Positions 23,715 to 37,482 are shown, counted from the stretch's first letter. The stretch is 64,000 bases of DNA from Apis mellifera (GCF_003254395.2 NC_037648.1:14446330-14510329); one strand, 5' to 3'. The notes: generated by a model from the letters alone, not told the origin. Translations and numbers: made by a program.

Positions 23715-26010
23715 ATTATTAATTTGTTTAAATTTTGTAATACTTACTTAAATTAATTTATAAATATATAAAAATATATAATAGATTATCACTGTTTTTT
23801 TTCTATAACCTTTTTAGTATAGTTAATAAAATCGATATGTACACGTAAATAACAATGTAAACAACATTGTAAATAAGTTAATTTATATAAATTTACAACA
23901 TTAATTTATTAATTAATATCTAATATCAATAAAATTTTATTGTAAGAATATTTTTTAAAACAACTTAACATTTAAGACTTTGTATTTGTTTTCATGTTTT
24001 GAAATATCAATTGCGTAAAAAATCAGAATATTTTCTATTATTTAGAACGGTAAGTGAATAATTATATTCAAGAAATTGATAAAATATAGATTTTAAAAAT
24101 AATTTCTTTAATAAATTCTCTTATAAATATTGTCATATACTATATGGATAATTTATAAGTATTGGAATCATGGCATGAGATATAAATTTTGCAGAATAAA
24201 TACAAATAAGCAGTATAAGTAATGAAAAAATGATAAAAATAAGGTAAAATAGTACTTCTTTATACAATCAATCAGAAAGGAAATTTTCTAATATTAAATA
24301 GTCAAATTAATAATTTCTTAATTTAGTATTTATACTTAAGCAATTTCTAACAACTTTTTAGGTATATAATTAGATAATAATAAATTTAAGACAAAAAATT
24401 CTTTTATTAGTAAATCTTTATTATTAATTAATTATCATGTATCTTAAACTTATAAACTATGCTTTGAAATACAAAAAAAAATACAGAAATATATATTCTC
24501 TTCCATATAATTAATACATTTTCTTTATTATCACTTTTATGTCACTCTCCCAACAATCATGATAAAATATTGAAATCATCTTCTAAGTGTTGTAAATGAA
24601 ATACATAAAAAAAGAATAGAAAATAGTAGGAGGAGAAAAATTAATAATTAATGTCATTCTTATCAATTAATATTTTTTGAAGGCTAAAGATATTTCTTCA
24701 AAAACACAAATAAAATAAAAATTGAAAATCAATTCTTTTATATAATATTTTTTAGTAAGACAATTCTTTAAAAAAAATGACATTCAAAAGATGACATTGA
24801 TCATTTTACCCTATTTCTATCTTTTTCTGTTCTTTTATTATATATTTCAGTTGTGATAGAGATGGCGCTGATTTCCATATTTTTAATAAATTTCTGTCCT
24901 TTTTCCATCATTTATTTCTCTTGTCTATACTTGTTCTGCATGTGATTACAAAGGAGGTACGGAATATTAATTGAATTAATTGACTCTTTAATTATTTTTC
25001 CTTTAAAATTAGAATGTGTTTTAATTTTTAATATAAAAAAATATAAATATTATATTCTCAGTTTTACAAAATATCTTTAGATCTATCTTATAATGCGAAT
25101 ATTTTTACGCGGCAGCAGCAGCAGGATTTATATATATGTTTATATGTTTATTTCAGCAATAAGAGAAATAGAAAAGAATCTTGAAACGTTTTATAAAAAA
25201 AATGACGCTCTAAAATAAAAACACTAAAATGATAGCAATTTTAGTGTCTTTAGAATAAAAAAAATATGCATTGAATGTAGGTCTATTTTCAATTTTATGT
25301 GTTTTGAATAAATATAGATGAATAACCAATATCTATTGCAATAAACTTAAATAATATTATAAATTAATATTTTATATAATTATATAATATTAATATAATA
25401 TATAATTTAATATTATAATACTATTAGTATTAAAACATTTTTATAGAAAATTAATAAATTTTTTTCAGAATCGTCATATATATATTACAATACAAATATT
25501 TTGTATTAATTTGATGAGAATGAATGTTATTATTTAAATTATTGTATCATATGTTTTATATTGTTTATTATTAAGAAACGAAAAATTATTATATAAATAG
25601 TAAAACATCGTTAATGAATAATAAATTTTTATTTTTCTAATCTTATTTAATATATAATGTGTAAGTAATTTATTTTTAATTTATTTTAATTTATTTTTTT
25701 AATAAATTAATTTATGATTAGTGGAAATGTTTTAATAGTATTATTAAATTTTATATTATAGATCACTATTAAAGATAATAAAAATGGATTTATATATATA
25801 ATATTTAATTTAATTATTTGTATATATAATAAATAATAAAAAATAAAAATTAAAATAATATATAAAATAATATATAAATAATATATAAAATCTGAATTAT
25901 GAAAGAAAAAAATATTTATTCTTTATAATAAATATTATATTATTCTTAATAATTATCAATAAATATTATATTATTTATATTTATTTCACATGACTAAATA
26001 TTATTAAAAA
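23715..26010. other. AT-rich spacer between ECSIT and the chondroitin factor
   Basis: About 2.3 kb without a credible gene. Most is A/T-rich; the segment 24840-24960 is less AT-rich and carries AGATGGCGCTG at 24860-24870, which resembles a CTCF core. The promoter of the + strand chondroitin factor should lie near its end, but 25.3-26.0 kb is pure low-complexity A/T and shows no clear core element. Confidence 0.45.
24857..24871 (+). promoter_or_regulatory. CTCF-like motif
   Basis: AGATGGCGCTG at 24860-24870 matches the core of the animal CTCF consensus (YAGRKGGCRSYR), with the Y position being G here. It sits in an otherwise AT-rich spacer. Binding is inferred only. Confidence 0.25.
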
Positions 26011-28820
26011 ATGAATCCTATGTTAAAAATATTTTTAACCCATTGTTGGGCAAATATATATTTAATAATTGGAGCTAGCATAGGCTTAAGCCTTAGTATG
26101 ATATTGATACCAGTTAATATAGATAATTATGATGGAAATACAGAGTATTTAATACATTATTTAAATTATCAAGAAGATTTAGATGAATATGAACCAAAAA
26201 TAAATGTTAATAATAAACCTCAACAAGCACAAAAAGTATCTAAAGCATTAGTACGTCCAAGATATTATTCCACAGAACTTGGAATCAGAGAGAAATTATT
26301 TATAGGAGTTATAACAAGTCAACAATATTTATATAGTAGAGACACAGCAATTAATAAAACAGTTGCTCATATCGTGGACAAAGTACGATATTTTATTTCT
26401 ATACCTGAAGGCACAAAACCTAATGTTACTCTTCCTGGTATAGTTGGATTTACAGATACTAGAACAATTTTAAAGCCATTTCATACAATGAAATATATAA
26501 TTGATAATTATTTGGAGAATTATGATTATTATTTTTTAATCAAAGATATAAGTTATATCAATGTTAAAAAATTAGTAGAATTTGTTAATAAGATTAGTGT
26601 AAGTCAAAATGTTCATGTGGGTGTTCTTGGAGATATTTCAACTTATTGTTCTTTGGGTAAATTAATTTGTATATTAAAACATTGCTTTATTTAATATTCT
26701 ATTAATAAATTATTATATCTTTCAGATTCAGGAATTCTTTTGAGTAATTCAGTAATACAAGAATTAAAAAATAATTTAGATTGGTGTGTGAAAAATGCTT
26801 ATTCTGATTCAGATGATATTAATTTTGGACGATGTATTGTTCATTCTATCTCAATACCTTGTTCTAATCATATACAGGGACAAAAATTTTTATATACTAA
26901 GTTGAAATCAACATTTTTATTTGAACAAAATTTGAAAGAATTAGTTAGAAATGAAGAATTTCTAAATTCACTTGTAATATATCCAATATATGATCATCTA
27001 TTTATTTACAAATTGAATACATATTTTGCAACAGTAAGTTTTTTATATATATTAAAAATTAATTACTTTATATATATAATAAATATGCTATTATATAGAC
27101 TATTATATAATATGCACAATTATATTATATAATAATTATATAATTGTACATATTGTATTGTAATATAATTTGAGATTTATGGGAATAAATTAGAATTTTT
27201 ATTCATTAATGGTTTTAGGTAAAAACTATTGAGATCCAAAAAAAAATTTTAAATATTCGAAAAACAATTTTAAATATGCAAAATTTAGGTCCTCTACAAC
27301 AACGTAACGTTTCTTGGCCCATCGGTAATCAACCAGGAAATAATGCCATTGGACGTTTCGATATTTTACGGTGGACATATTTTAATCAGACTCATGTATT
27401 TCTGAATACTGATTTTTCAACTATACAAGAATTAAAAACCGATGTTAAATTTGATATAGATCGAATAATTAATATTACAGTCTTTAATATTATTTTTAAT
27501 AGTCAAATTGCATTAAAATTCAATAAATTATTGAATGGATACCAAAGATTTGATGCATCTCGAGGAATGGATTATATATTAGATTTAGAATTTATCAATA
27601 TTAATACCAAAAAAACATTAAGAAAGAGGATTGAAGTATGTAAACCACTTGGTAAAGTTGAAATTTTACCTGTTCCATATGTAACAGAAAACACTAGAAT
27701 AAATATAATATTAATCATAAATTTATCAAAGAAACAGGATGCATTGAATTTTTTGGAGCAATATGCTTTAGATTGTATGGAAAAAAAGTATAAAACTTTT
27801 CTTATGATGGTATTTTTTGCTAGATATTATTTTAGAAAATCTTTTATATACATATATCTCTTTTGATATTGTTGAATTATTATTTAGGTTCTCTTATATA
27901 ATTTTGACTCCACATCGAAAGGTCGAGAAGATATATATTATGAAATTAAGCAATATGCGCTATTTTTAGCTGAAAAATATAAAAAACAGCAATCAAAAAT
28001 TACTTGGCTCTCTATACGTTTACCAAATATTGTAACATCTGTTAAAACAAATCAATTGCTGAATATTGCTGTTACAGATTTATGTATGAGAAAGTTTACA
28101 TCTGAAAGTTTGATACTTTTTGTCGAAACAGGAATACAACTTCGATTGGATTATTTAAATAGAGTATGTGCATTATTAAAAAAATTATTATTATTATTAT
28201 TTAAAAAAACTTCATACATAAAAATTAATCAAGCATTTAATATTTAGGTTCGTATGAATACTATTAATCAGTATCAAATATTTAGTCCAATACCTTTCAT
28301 TGAATACCATCCTGATATAGTACATATAAATGATGTAAAAAAAGTTAATACAGATATTAATCGAAATTATGGAAAATATGATGAATATAATTTTAATAAT
28401 ATCGCTTTTTATGTCAGAGACTACAATATTAGTATGTATACTTTTATGATTTCTTTTCTATTTCATAGTTTTTTTTTCATTTTACTCAATTAATAAGTTT
28501 TTTTTTTTGCAGTGAGAAAAACTATTGAAGCTAGCATTCCAATAATACATTCTGACCGAGATATTCTATCAATATTAAAACTTTCACAAAATATTCCTGT
28601 TAGTTCTTTGTTCGAAATGTTTGTTTCTTTTAGTAACATGCACACTTTACGTGCAATTGAACCAGCTCTTAAAGTAAGATATACAAATATTACTTGTGTC
28701 AATAACACCAATATTAATATGTTTTGTACACAATTAAAGAATCGTTATTTGGGTCGACGTAGTCAACTTGCTAGATTGATTCTAGATTATCAAACTTATA
28801 AACATAGTTTACTAGCATAA
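26011..28820 (+). CDS. Chpf: Chondroitin polymerising factor / chondroitin sulfate synthase 2-like
   Basis: This is a Golgi type II membrane glycosyltransferase-family protein that supports chondroitin chain elongation with chondroitin synthase. Exons are 26011-26656, 26726-27033, 27219-27809, 27888-28163, 28248-28431 and 28513-28820, giving 770 residues (human CHPF ~775). A signal anchor lies at residues ~15-34 (NIYLIIGASIGLSLSMILI). The family mark RPRYYSTELGIREKLFIGV is at ~82-100. The beta-1,3-GlcA transferase-like half reads YYFLIKDISYINV at ~174-185, and the family's DDT-like acidic pair is replaced by KD. In the C-terminal GalNAc transferase-like half, after VLLYNFDSTSKGRED, the position of the DVD metal motif reads VETG (~594-597), followed by DYLNRVRMNT and FSPIPFIEYHPDIVH. 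Both metal sites therefore look non-canonical, which suits the non-catalytic partner role known for ChPF. It could also be called CSS2. The ATG is the first in a stop-rich AT leader. Confidence 0.88.
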
Positions 28821-29754
28821 ATTATGCAAATGTTATGAGAAATATTATCAAATATATTATTTTGATATTAAAAATGATTTTATAACTTATGTAAAACAAA
28901 AATTCAAGTAGTTTTGAAAAAGTTAATAAATAAAATCATAAAATTCTATTATATTTGATATAAAAATTTATATTAAAATAATTTATATATATTATAATAA
29001 AAATTAATAAAAATATATATTTATATTGTGTGTGTGTATATAATAAGAGAGATTTGTATTATAATGGATATTTTATTAAATTTATACATTCTATTTAAAT
29101 AAATATTTTGTAAATAATACAATCGTTTAATTTTTGTTTTTCACAACACATCATATATAATTTTATATTTATTAAGATTGTAAAGAAATGTGTATATTAT
29201 ACTATATATAATATTTAGATTTAGAAAAAATAAACAAGATTGAAGATTATAAAATCAAACATTTGCCAGTTTCTTAGAAAATATATTAAAACATTTTGGC
29301 AAGATTTTTATAACATATAAGAAAATAAGAAGATATATAATTATACTAAATATTAATCAGTAATAATTGTACAATCCCTTAATACCTTATAAATAATACA
29401 GTATATTACTATTCATTACATAATTTATATATTTTTTTTGCATAAAAAGCAAAAGATTTGTATATTATAACTTACTCCAACACAGAATATATGGAAGATG
29501 CTATGAAGTTTACTATACACATTTTTCTGTGTATAATGTGAAGTAAATTTGAATTGTTTTATTTCGTTTAAATCCTTCAATATAACAGAAAATAAAATGT
29601 TGAAAAAATAAATTTTTTGGAGAGAAAAGATCTTTAAAAGATCTTTTATTAATCCTGAAAATCACTGTTCAATAGAAATATGTTTGTTGATATTATTAAT
29701 ATAATTAGATTATTAATATATAGAAGATTATATATAATTAAATATATGTTACCA
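28821..29754. other. Convergent 3' spacer between Chpf and Eaf
   Basis: AT-rich DNA with the 3' ends of both genes. A short TG/TA stretch lies at 29025-29042. No ORF of interest is present. Confidence 0.55.
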
Positions 29755-31288
29755 TTAGGTACTATCAGATTCTGATTCTGATAATTGTAAATCATCATTT
29801 AGAAGATTATCTGGCATTAAGCATGTGGGAGATGAAGCAGTACTATTTAAATGTCCTAAAAAGAAATATAAAAAAAAGTTATTTATATTTACAATAAAGA
29901 TTAATAGAAATAATTATGTTGAAAATATACCATTGGTTCCTGTTAAAACTGGAATATTTTCAGTATCTGAATCACTATCTGAACTCTCTGTAGAACTACT
30001 TGAAGTAGAATCACTAAGAGCACCTTCATCGCTATCTATAGTTACAGAAGGCTTCATAATAGTAGTATTATTTGTACATGATGATCTCGAAGGTATAGAA
30101 TTTGTAACTGGAAATGATCCAGTTGATGTTAAAGGACAGTCATCATTATCAGAACCAATCATTGGCAAACTGGCCAACACTGAATGCGTCACTGATGGTT
30201 GCACTGGTGAACTAAAATTCTGTGTGTTTTTAATAAGTTTAAAAAAAATCTTAATATATTATTATAACATTACTATATAACCAAGATTTCAAGTTAGTTT
30301 ATATTTTTTAAAAAAACATTTCAATTTTGATTTTGATTTTAAAATTAAAAATATTTAAATCATAAAAAAAAAAATAAAAATAAAATCAAAATTTTCTGAT
30401 ACTTCTTTGCATTTAAAATATATTTAATACCTATTAGTTGAAGTAGAAGGTGGGCTTTTGCCATGGTATGGAGAAACTCTATGAGGGCTATATTGTTTTG
30501 GATGTAATTGAATACTAGGTTCTCTTTTTTTACCACTAATAACTTTTGATCTTGTTGTTGTTCTTCCATGTGTAGGACTTTTTTTAGTTTCTACTGGAGT
30601 TATAGGTCTATTGCTACTATTATTATTATTACTTCCAGAAATTCCTAAATGTGGTTGAGACTTTGGTTCTGTTCTAAAATGCAATATGATATGTCATATT
30701 ATGATTCAGCATATTTTATAAAAAGATTACATACCTGGTTTTTTTTACTTGGATATTTGCTGTTAATTTCTCCAATGTAATTTCTCCAGTAACCCTATCA
30801 ATTATCAGAACGCATTCCTTATGGTAAGGCCTCTGAGAACCTTTAAATACAGTATGAGGAATTCCAGCACCATCTAAATGTGGAACAGTAACTGTCATCA
30901 TATTGTTTGCTCCAACATCAACTCTTGCTACTTTGGAAACATCAACACTTGCTGGTTTAAAATCATCTATAATCAATATTATAGTTATTAATTATTTATT
31001 AATCAATTATGTTTTTATACAATATTAGCAATCACTATATTTCTTGTATTTTTTCAAATATATAATAATATAAAATAAAATAATTGAAAATATATTTATG
31101 AATTTAGATTATAAATTAAGAAAATTTATATACTAACATTTTAAAGTATGAAATGCCGTCGATCTATTGTTTGTAAAGCTTGGTCCTAATTTGAGTTCCC
31201 GTATTTCAGAACCTAAACCAAGCCGCTCAGCCATATCACGTCCGATTCCTTGAAAATTTGTTTCCGCGAGTGAAGTAACTGATTTCAT
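29755..31288 (-). CDS. Eaf: ELL-associated factor (EAF)
   Basis: This is a nuclear transcription-elongation cofactor. EAF binds ELL and stimulates its action on RNA polymerase II, in super- and little-elongation complexes. Exons on the minus strand are 31288-31138, 30966-30735, 30673-30431, 30211-29931 and 29855-29755, giving 335 residues. The N-terminal EAF domain (~1-130) shows RELKLGPSFTNNRSTAFHTLKYDFKP as one block across the exon 1/2 join. The block TVFKGSQRPYHKECVLIIDR follows, then TGEITLEKLTANIQVKKTR. The middle is low-complexity, basic and Ser/Pro/Asn-rich (poly-Asn, KKSPTHGRTTTRSK). The C-terminal part is a Ser/Asp/Glu-rich transactivation-type tail (STSSSSTESSDSDSDTE) ending LQLSESESDST. 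The layout agrees with EAF1/2. A YY1-like element lies about 290 bases upstream. Confidence 0.95.
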
Positions 31289-32421
31289 TGAATATTATTT
31301 TATTATTCTTTCTTTTAAGAATTTAAATAAATCAAATGATAAAGACAATATTATATATAAAATTCACGAGCAATTGAGATTTATTATCACACGTTTTATT
31401 CGTTACTTTGCCAAAATATGGATGTAATCAGTCAACCTTACCAGACAAGAAGATTCTGTATTTGCAAGATCTGACGTCACACTCATTTAGAAATAATAAA
31501 GGGGAGAAAGCTGGAGGAAATAATACGAAGCGATTACCACGCCACCTACCCGGATGCGTATGTTAAAATACGTTTTACCGCCATAACTTTGTCATATTAT
31601 TGTCATATTATTATAGCATTGAATTTAATATTATAATAAACAAATTTGAACAAAATAGAATTGTTAAAAATACTTTATTAAGAAATTTAATTTTCTATTT
31701 ACATAAAAAGTTTATGTACTTTGTATTAATAGTAGTAATTTTTTAATATTCTAGAAATTTCTAAAAATTTTCATTTTGTAATTTTAGGGAATTTATCGTA
31801 CAAGACTTATAAATTCAAAATAATATGTAAATTTTATCTTCATAAATATGTAATGCTGTATTCATACTGCTTTTTGCAAATTATTTTCGTCAACAATAAA
31901 CATTTTTGCGAACAGTAAGCGATTAGCATCAAATTGATTAATAAACATTATAATAAACATTATAAAACAAAATATTTATTCAGAAAACGGTATATTTGCT
32001 CATGAATTCAAAGCGTATATATGTTTGTAATGTAATTATATTTTAATTATGTTAAGTAATTTCTCATAATTTTCATATGAGTAAAGTTTTTAAATCTTTT
32101 TATTTTTTAATAAATATTAATTGTTCATTATTTTATTATATTTATTTTTCATATAAAAATTTTTTTTATAAATATTGATGTTTTTTATTATAATTTTTAT
32201 TATTATTAAATATACAGCTATAAATAAATATTTTCAAAATATTTTTACAAAAAAAGTATGTAAAAATATGTAAAAATTAAATTATTCAAAAATTGAGCGA
32301 ACAAACTATAATTGCTTGATCTGCTCTGCTATTTATTAGTATCATTATGAACCTAGCATAAAAGATATAATATTATATTCTTATCATTTTATATTCTTAT
32401 GTTATCATATATATATTTTTA
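31289..32421. other. Eaf promoter region and spacer
   Basis: The stretch 31440-31590 is clearly less AT-rich than its surroundings (CACGCCACCTACCCGGATGCG) and is the probable Eaf promoter. It includes TACCGCCATAAC at 31576-31587. Beyond 31.6 kb it turns A/T-rich and should hold the 3' end of the next minus-strand gene. No coding sequence was recognised. Confidence 0.45.
31576..31587 (-). promoter_or_regulatory. YY1/Pho-like element upstream of Eaf
   Basis: GTTATGGCGGTA in the gene direction is an exact 12-base match to the element at 15618-15629 upstream of the CACHD1-like gene. Both lie 200-300 bases before a minus-strand start codon. Confidence 0.35.
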
Positions 32422-33765
32422 TCACATTTCATTCAATGTCAAAACCATAAAAATTTCTACAAAACATAGAGAATATTGAGTTAGATCAGTACTTGGGATA
32501 TCATAATAATAACAAAATTCATCAATAAAAAAACGTTCAAATATATACGACATAACTAAACTAATAACATTGTAATTATTGTTTCTCAAACCAATCAACA
32601 TAATCATTAACAATTGCAGAGTAGTAGTAATATTTATTAATAATTGATGTCTTCTCATTTGGTTTTCTTTTCGCTTTGGCTGTAAATGAAAAAATACTGG
32701 CAAAATGCCCAATGAAAGTATTATAAGTCGGATTTTTTCACTAATCCCATATCCTTGTAGGATACCACCAGTAAACAATGCCAGTGGTATAACATCCACT
32801 ATCTTGGAGTACCAATCATAAAAAATTCTTAAGAATTTTATTATATTGGTTCCTGATGTAAAAAGTGGAACTCCTGAAAATAATATTGTTAAAATAATAT
32901 AAATGTAATATGTTTTATATTATATGTATAAAAGTTGAATAAATTTATTATTATTTAATTATTTAATTATTATTATTATTGTTATATTTTTTAATATGAA
33001 TTAATTGCTTTTATATATAAAATTTTAAAATATCTCTATAGATTTAATTATTCAAAAATATTATAAAATTTGTTTATATTTATTATAATTTATCATTATT
33101 GTTCACCTACATTTATGAGATCTCATTATAATACTAAAGTATAAGTAATAAAAATATTATTTGTAATATTATAATAAGTAATATTAAGAAGTATTATAAT
33201 AAGTAATATTATAAGATTTTAGAATTTATATTATATATATATTTTTAAAATATAAATAAAATTGATACTATTATATTAATTCTAATAATATTTAATTATA
33301 TAATAATTATTTAAAATTATATATCAGTAAAAAATTTTTCTTCAAAAGATATAAATAAATATTATATATATATATTATATATACTTATATATACTTTATT
33401 TTTTAAATTTTATATTTAAAAATTAAATATACTTTCTTTAATTTTATACTAATTAATTTTCAATTTGAGTTTTATTAACTCATTAATATAAGATATATTA
33501 TTAAAAGATTTTATATAGATAATATTGTTTCAAAAATATACTATGCAAGTATTAAATATAAACTACTTATTATCATAACTTAATTATCATAAAATATATT
33601 CTTACCAAATCTGAATGCTCCTACTATGGCATGTGAAAGTAGAATTTGAAAGGCACGAAAGGACCAGATACTTGTTTTATCATATGTATTATTGAGAGTT
33701 CTCATACAACAAAGTGTCACAAAGAGTTTCACTAAATGTGCTAATATGCTGCTCGAACAAATCAT
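32422..33765 (-). CDS. Small multi-pass membrane protein, weakly TMEM82-like
   Basis: Two exons join in frame, 33765-33606 and 32873-32422, for about 203 residues from the Met of MICSSSILAHLVKLFV. The frame stays open upstream to about 33800 (via VSVDDQKLT), so the true start may lie in an earlier exon. Hydrophobic segments are SILAHLVKLFVTLCCM, FQILLSHAIVGAFRFG, VDVIPLALFTGGIL, IRLIILSLGILPVFF, LLINITTTLQLLMIMLIG and LCFVEIFMVLTL. A charged loop QPKRKENQMRRHQ separates the last ones. Order and spacing of the last three helices, and the W-S-F...H...G block at the exon junction, recall vertebrate TMEM82, which has ~340 residues. If so, about 100 residues between the exon 1 and exon 2 parts are absent. 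The 730-base intron shows no obvious coding sequence. The name is tentative, and a truncated or decayed gene is possible. Confidence 0.5.
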
Positions 33766-35605
33766 GGTCAACTTTTGATCATCCACAGATACTGTTTTTT
33801 GACTTAATTATTCTGAATAATATAAAAAGTTGAATAATATATTAAATTTGATAAAAATTTTTATACAATTATAATATAAAGAAGTGCTTTTACATTTAAT
33901 TAATACAGTTCATAATTCTTTTATAATTTATTAATACCTAAGTAAGGTTATATATAATCTTATATATAGATCTTAGGTAATTAAACATTATTTCTTAACA
34001 ATTTGTACATATCTTTCCGAATTTGTTCAATTTCATTATAACACAAATATAGATAACAGCACGAACATTGTATTCTATTTAATAAATAATAATAAATCTA
34101 TCATGTAGTGTCATTTACTTCATTTGAGTTTTTAAATGTTCAATCACTCAGTTTTATCAGATGGGATTTTATATCGGAGTCTGATATTATTACATTTGGA
34201 AATAATAGAAAGACAAAATTAAAAAAGAAAGTAACACGCCATTACTATGTCGCCTACCGAAACCCATATTAAGATATTTTTTCAGGAGATATTAAATGTC
34301 ATGATTTTCATTGTCGTAACATCGTATATCATAATATCAAATTCAATATCATAATAAGACGATGACAAAATTATTTAGTGTTATAATCATAAAAATCATA
34401 TTTTATTACTGCATGAAACATATTTTAATATATGATAGATAGCAATCGCATTATGTTATTTTAACTTAACTTTTTCTCTCTATTATTTCTAAATGAAAGT
34501 AATGTTTTGAAAGCAATCCTCAAAATATAAAGTCTGGTCTGACAAAGCTATTTTCACTACATATTTTAACTATCATATAAATATGAATTTAATAAATTTA
34601 ATAATAATTTAATAAAAATTTATTTAATAACTTGATGAAAACTAATTATTTAAGTTAATAAATTTTATAAAAATTTTTTGTATAACATTTTTATTAAATT
34701 TTTATTACTACAATGTAGAATTTATAATATATATAAATTTATATAATATAATTTATATAATAAATAATAAATTTATATAACAAATATAAATTTTATTATA
34801 AAAAAATAGGTGATTTTTTTTTTAAGAATAAAGAAAAATATTCATAAATTATAAAAATAATTTTGTGAATTATATTTTATAAATAATGTTTAAGAATATG
34901 TTTTACATAATGTGAACAAATAATATAAGAAGTAATGATAAAGGAAATATAGGATTAATATAAATAACTATAATTATATAATTGTATGTAAAATAAAATA
35001 TAAGATTAAATATAAATTTTGGCGTTTATTCAAAAAAATTTTTAATGGGAATAATGAGTCTTTTGCGCAAAAAAGAGGAAGAGTATGATAGAAGTCAACA
35101 TCTTTCTTTCATTCAAAATGACGTGACTGACAATATATTACTGATGTGAAACGTTGACGCTTTTATTAAAAGTTTTGCAGTAGTACTGCAGTATTTTTAC
35201 CCTTGACAACTTGTAATCGCAGTAAATGTTCGTGCGCATTCAATATAAAATCATTATATTATGCTAAATTTTATACAAACTTTTGTATTAGAAATTTCAA
35301 TTTTACTAGTAGTATTCTAAAAAGATTTATCAATGAATTGCAATTCATCCTTTTTATTTTCTAAGATTATACAAAAATTGATTTATTTTTGCATAATATA
35401 AACGAAATTATATATTTCTATAATTTAGTGAATTTTTTATATAAATAAAAATAATATAAGCATAAGAATAATATAATGATAATTGATATAATTAATAAAA
35501 TAAATAAAATGATATAATAGTTAATTATTAGATAATAGTTAATTATTAATGATTAATTAACTTGATTTTAAATATTTCGTTTATAGAATTCTAAGTTTTA
35601 CCTAG

Positions 35606-35624
35606 AGAGTGCTGCCATCTATTA
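35606..35624 (-). promoter_or_regulatory. CTCF-like motif
   Basis: On the minus strand it reads AATAGATGGCAGCACTC. TAGATGGCAGCA fits the CTCF core YAGRKGGCRSYR at every position. It lies in a tiny less AT-rich island within a low-complexity A/T region. Confidence 0.3.
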
Positions 35625-37459
35625 AAAATTCACAGATTATAATTGACTAGATAAATCTTAACTTATTATGAGAGAATGTTTTACATTTATATTAAAATAT
35701 AAAAATATTTCAATTAATATAAAATTCTAATAATTATTATAATAGTTTTATATATTATTCTATAATATATTCGTAGATATTCATAAATTTAATAATTTTA
35801 TTTAATTTCATACTTAAAATAAATATATTATCACCAATAATGGTGTTTTATTTAATATTTAAATTAAATTCAATATAAGTTTATATATTAACATAATATA
35901 ATATAATTATATAATTAAATAATATTAACAGATATATATTAAGAGAGGTTATAAAAAATAATATTAGCATTTGTTTATTTTTTTTCACACTTATTTTTCT
36001 TCTAATTATGAAACTATAGTAAATTAAAAATATAATAAAAAATTATTTAACGAATCATTCTTTTTAATTCAGAATATAAGAGAATTTAAAAATTTTAACA
36101 ATAGTTATCAATCATTTAATTTTATTATTATATTTTGGCAAACAATATGATTGATATATTATGAATACATTTTGAACTTTATAAAATATGAAATAATAAA
36201 TTATAAAAAGATATCTCATATTTTTTATATTATAAAATATTTTTTTAGATAATTATTCTCTTCATTAACATTACAAGTAATAATACATTACAATAAACAT
36301 TAAACATTAAATAATAATTAAAAATAAAATTTTTTGATATTTTTAAATTTAATATGTTTAAGTATTATTTTGAAAAATAATTACATAACTTTTTATAATT
36401 CGATTTATACACTAATTTTCGAAAAAAAAATATTAGTTTTTTATATTACATAAAAAGTGAAAATAAAAGAAAAAATTTATTATAGAAAAAAACATTCATT
36501 ATAATATTTTGTTAGATAATTAATTAATTATTTTTTTTTATCTTATTTTCTTACACAATATTATAATTATTTGTATATTATATTTTATTTTTTATGGTTT
36601 TTGTTTTTTTATTTCATTTATAGAGTTTCACCATTGTTTAATGATTACAATTGGATTTAAGTTATCTCACAAAAAAATTACTGTTATAAAAAAATTTTTT
36701 TTCTATCAATTTTCTATCGGTAATGCATATCCATTTGGATTTTCTTCTTTTGCTTACATTTTATTTTTTTCTTACGATATATTTTAATTATAAACTATAA
36801 TTTTGTAAATATAAATGTATTATGTAAAAGAATAAAAAGAAAAGAAATTATCTTCAAATGATAATTCATCATTTCATTTTTTACCATGCTAAAAAAAAAG
36901 TTTTGCATCGAAATTTCTCTATTAACAATTTTAATAAATTACGCAATTATATACGCAAATATATTATTAAATTTTTATCATTCAAATATATTTTAATTTA
37001 TAAACAATCAAAATTAAAGATTATTTCATAAAAACAAATTATTTCATAAAATTTTTCATTAGAAAATATTTATACAAATTTGCGTTTCGCTTAATTATTT
37101 TAAATGATTAATTAATTTTTAAATGATTTTCGGATATTAATGCTGATATATTTTAAAAATATTTTTTTTTTTTTAATAAAATATGAATATGTACCTCAAA
37201 TATGAAATATGAAATTCATATATATTCATCAAGAAAATATACCATTATTAATTGATGATCATTCGTTTGAATTGTTGTTGATAATAATAGAAAAGAGAAA
37301 ATATTTAATTTTTAAAAAATTAATACAATAATGCCGAAAAAGAATCTATTTTTACTCGAATGAATCTTTATTTCGTATTGAGAGACGCGACCGCGGAATA
37401 CTTGACGATAATTAACGACTTAGTCGATAATGCTGCTATACAATATGTGTATAACGAGT

Positions 37460-37482
37460 AAAAAAAAAAAAAAAAAAAAAAA
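37460..37482. repeat. Poly-A tract
   Basis: An uninterrupted run of 23 A near the point where composition starts to change. Confidence 0.9.

Noticed and set aside
34247..34360. Short + strand ORF beginning MSPTETHIK
   Set aside because: Only about 36 codons, no splice continuation and no similarity; the region is better read as promoter DNA of the minus-strand gene.
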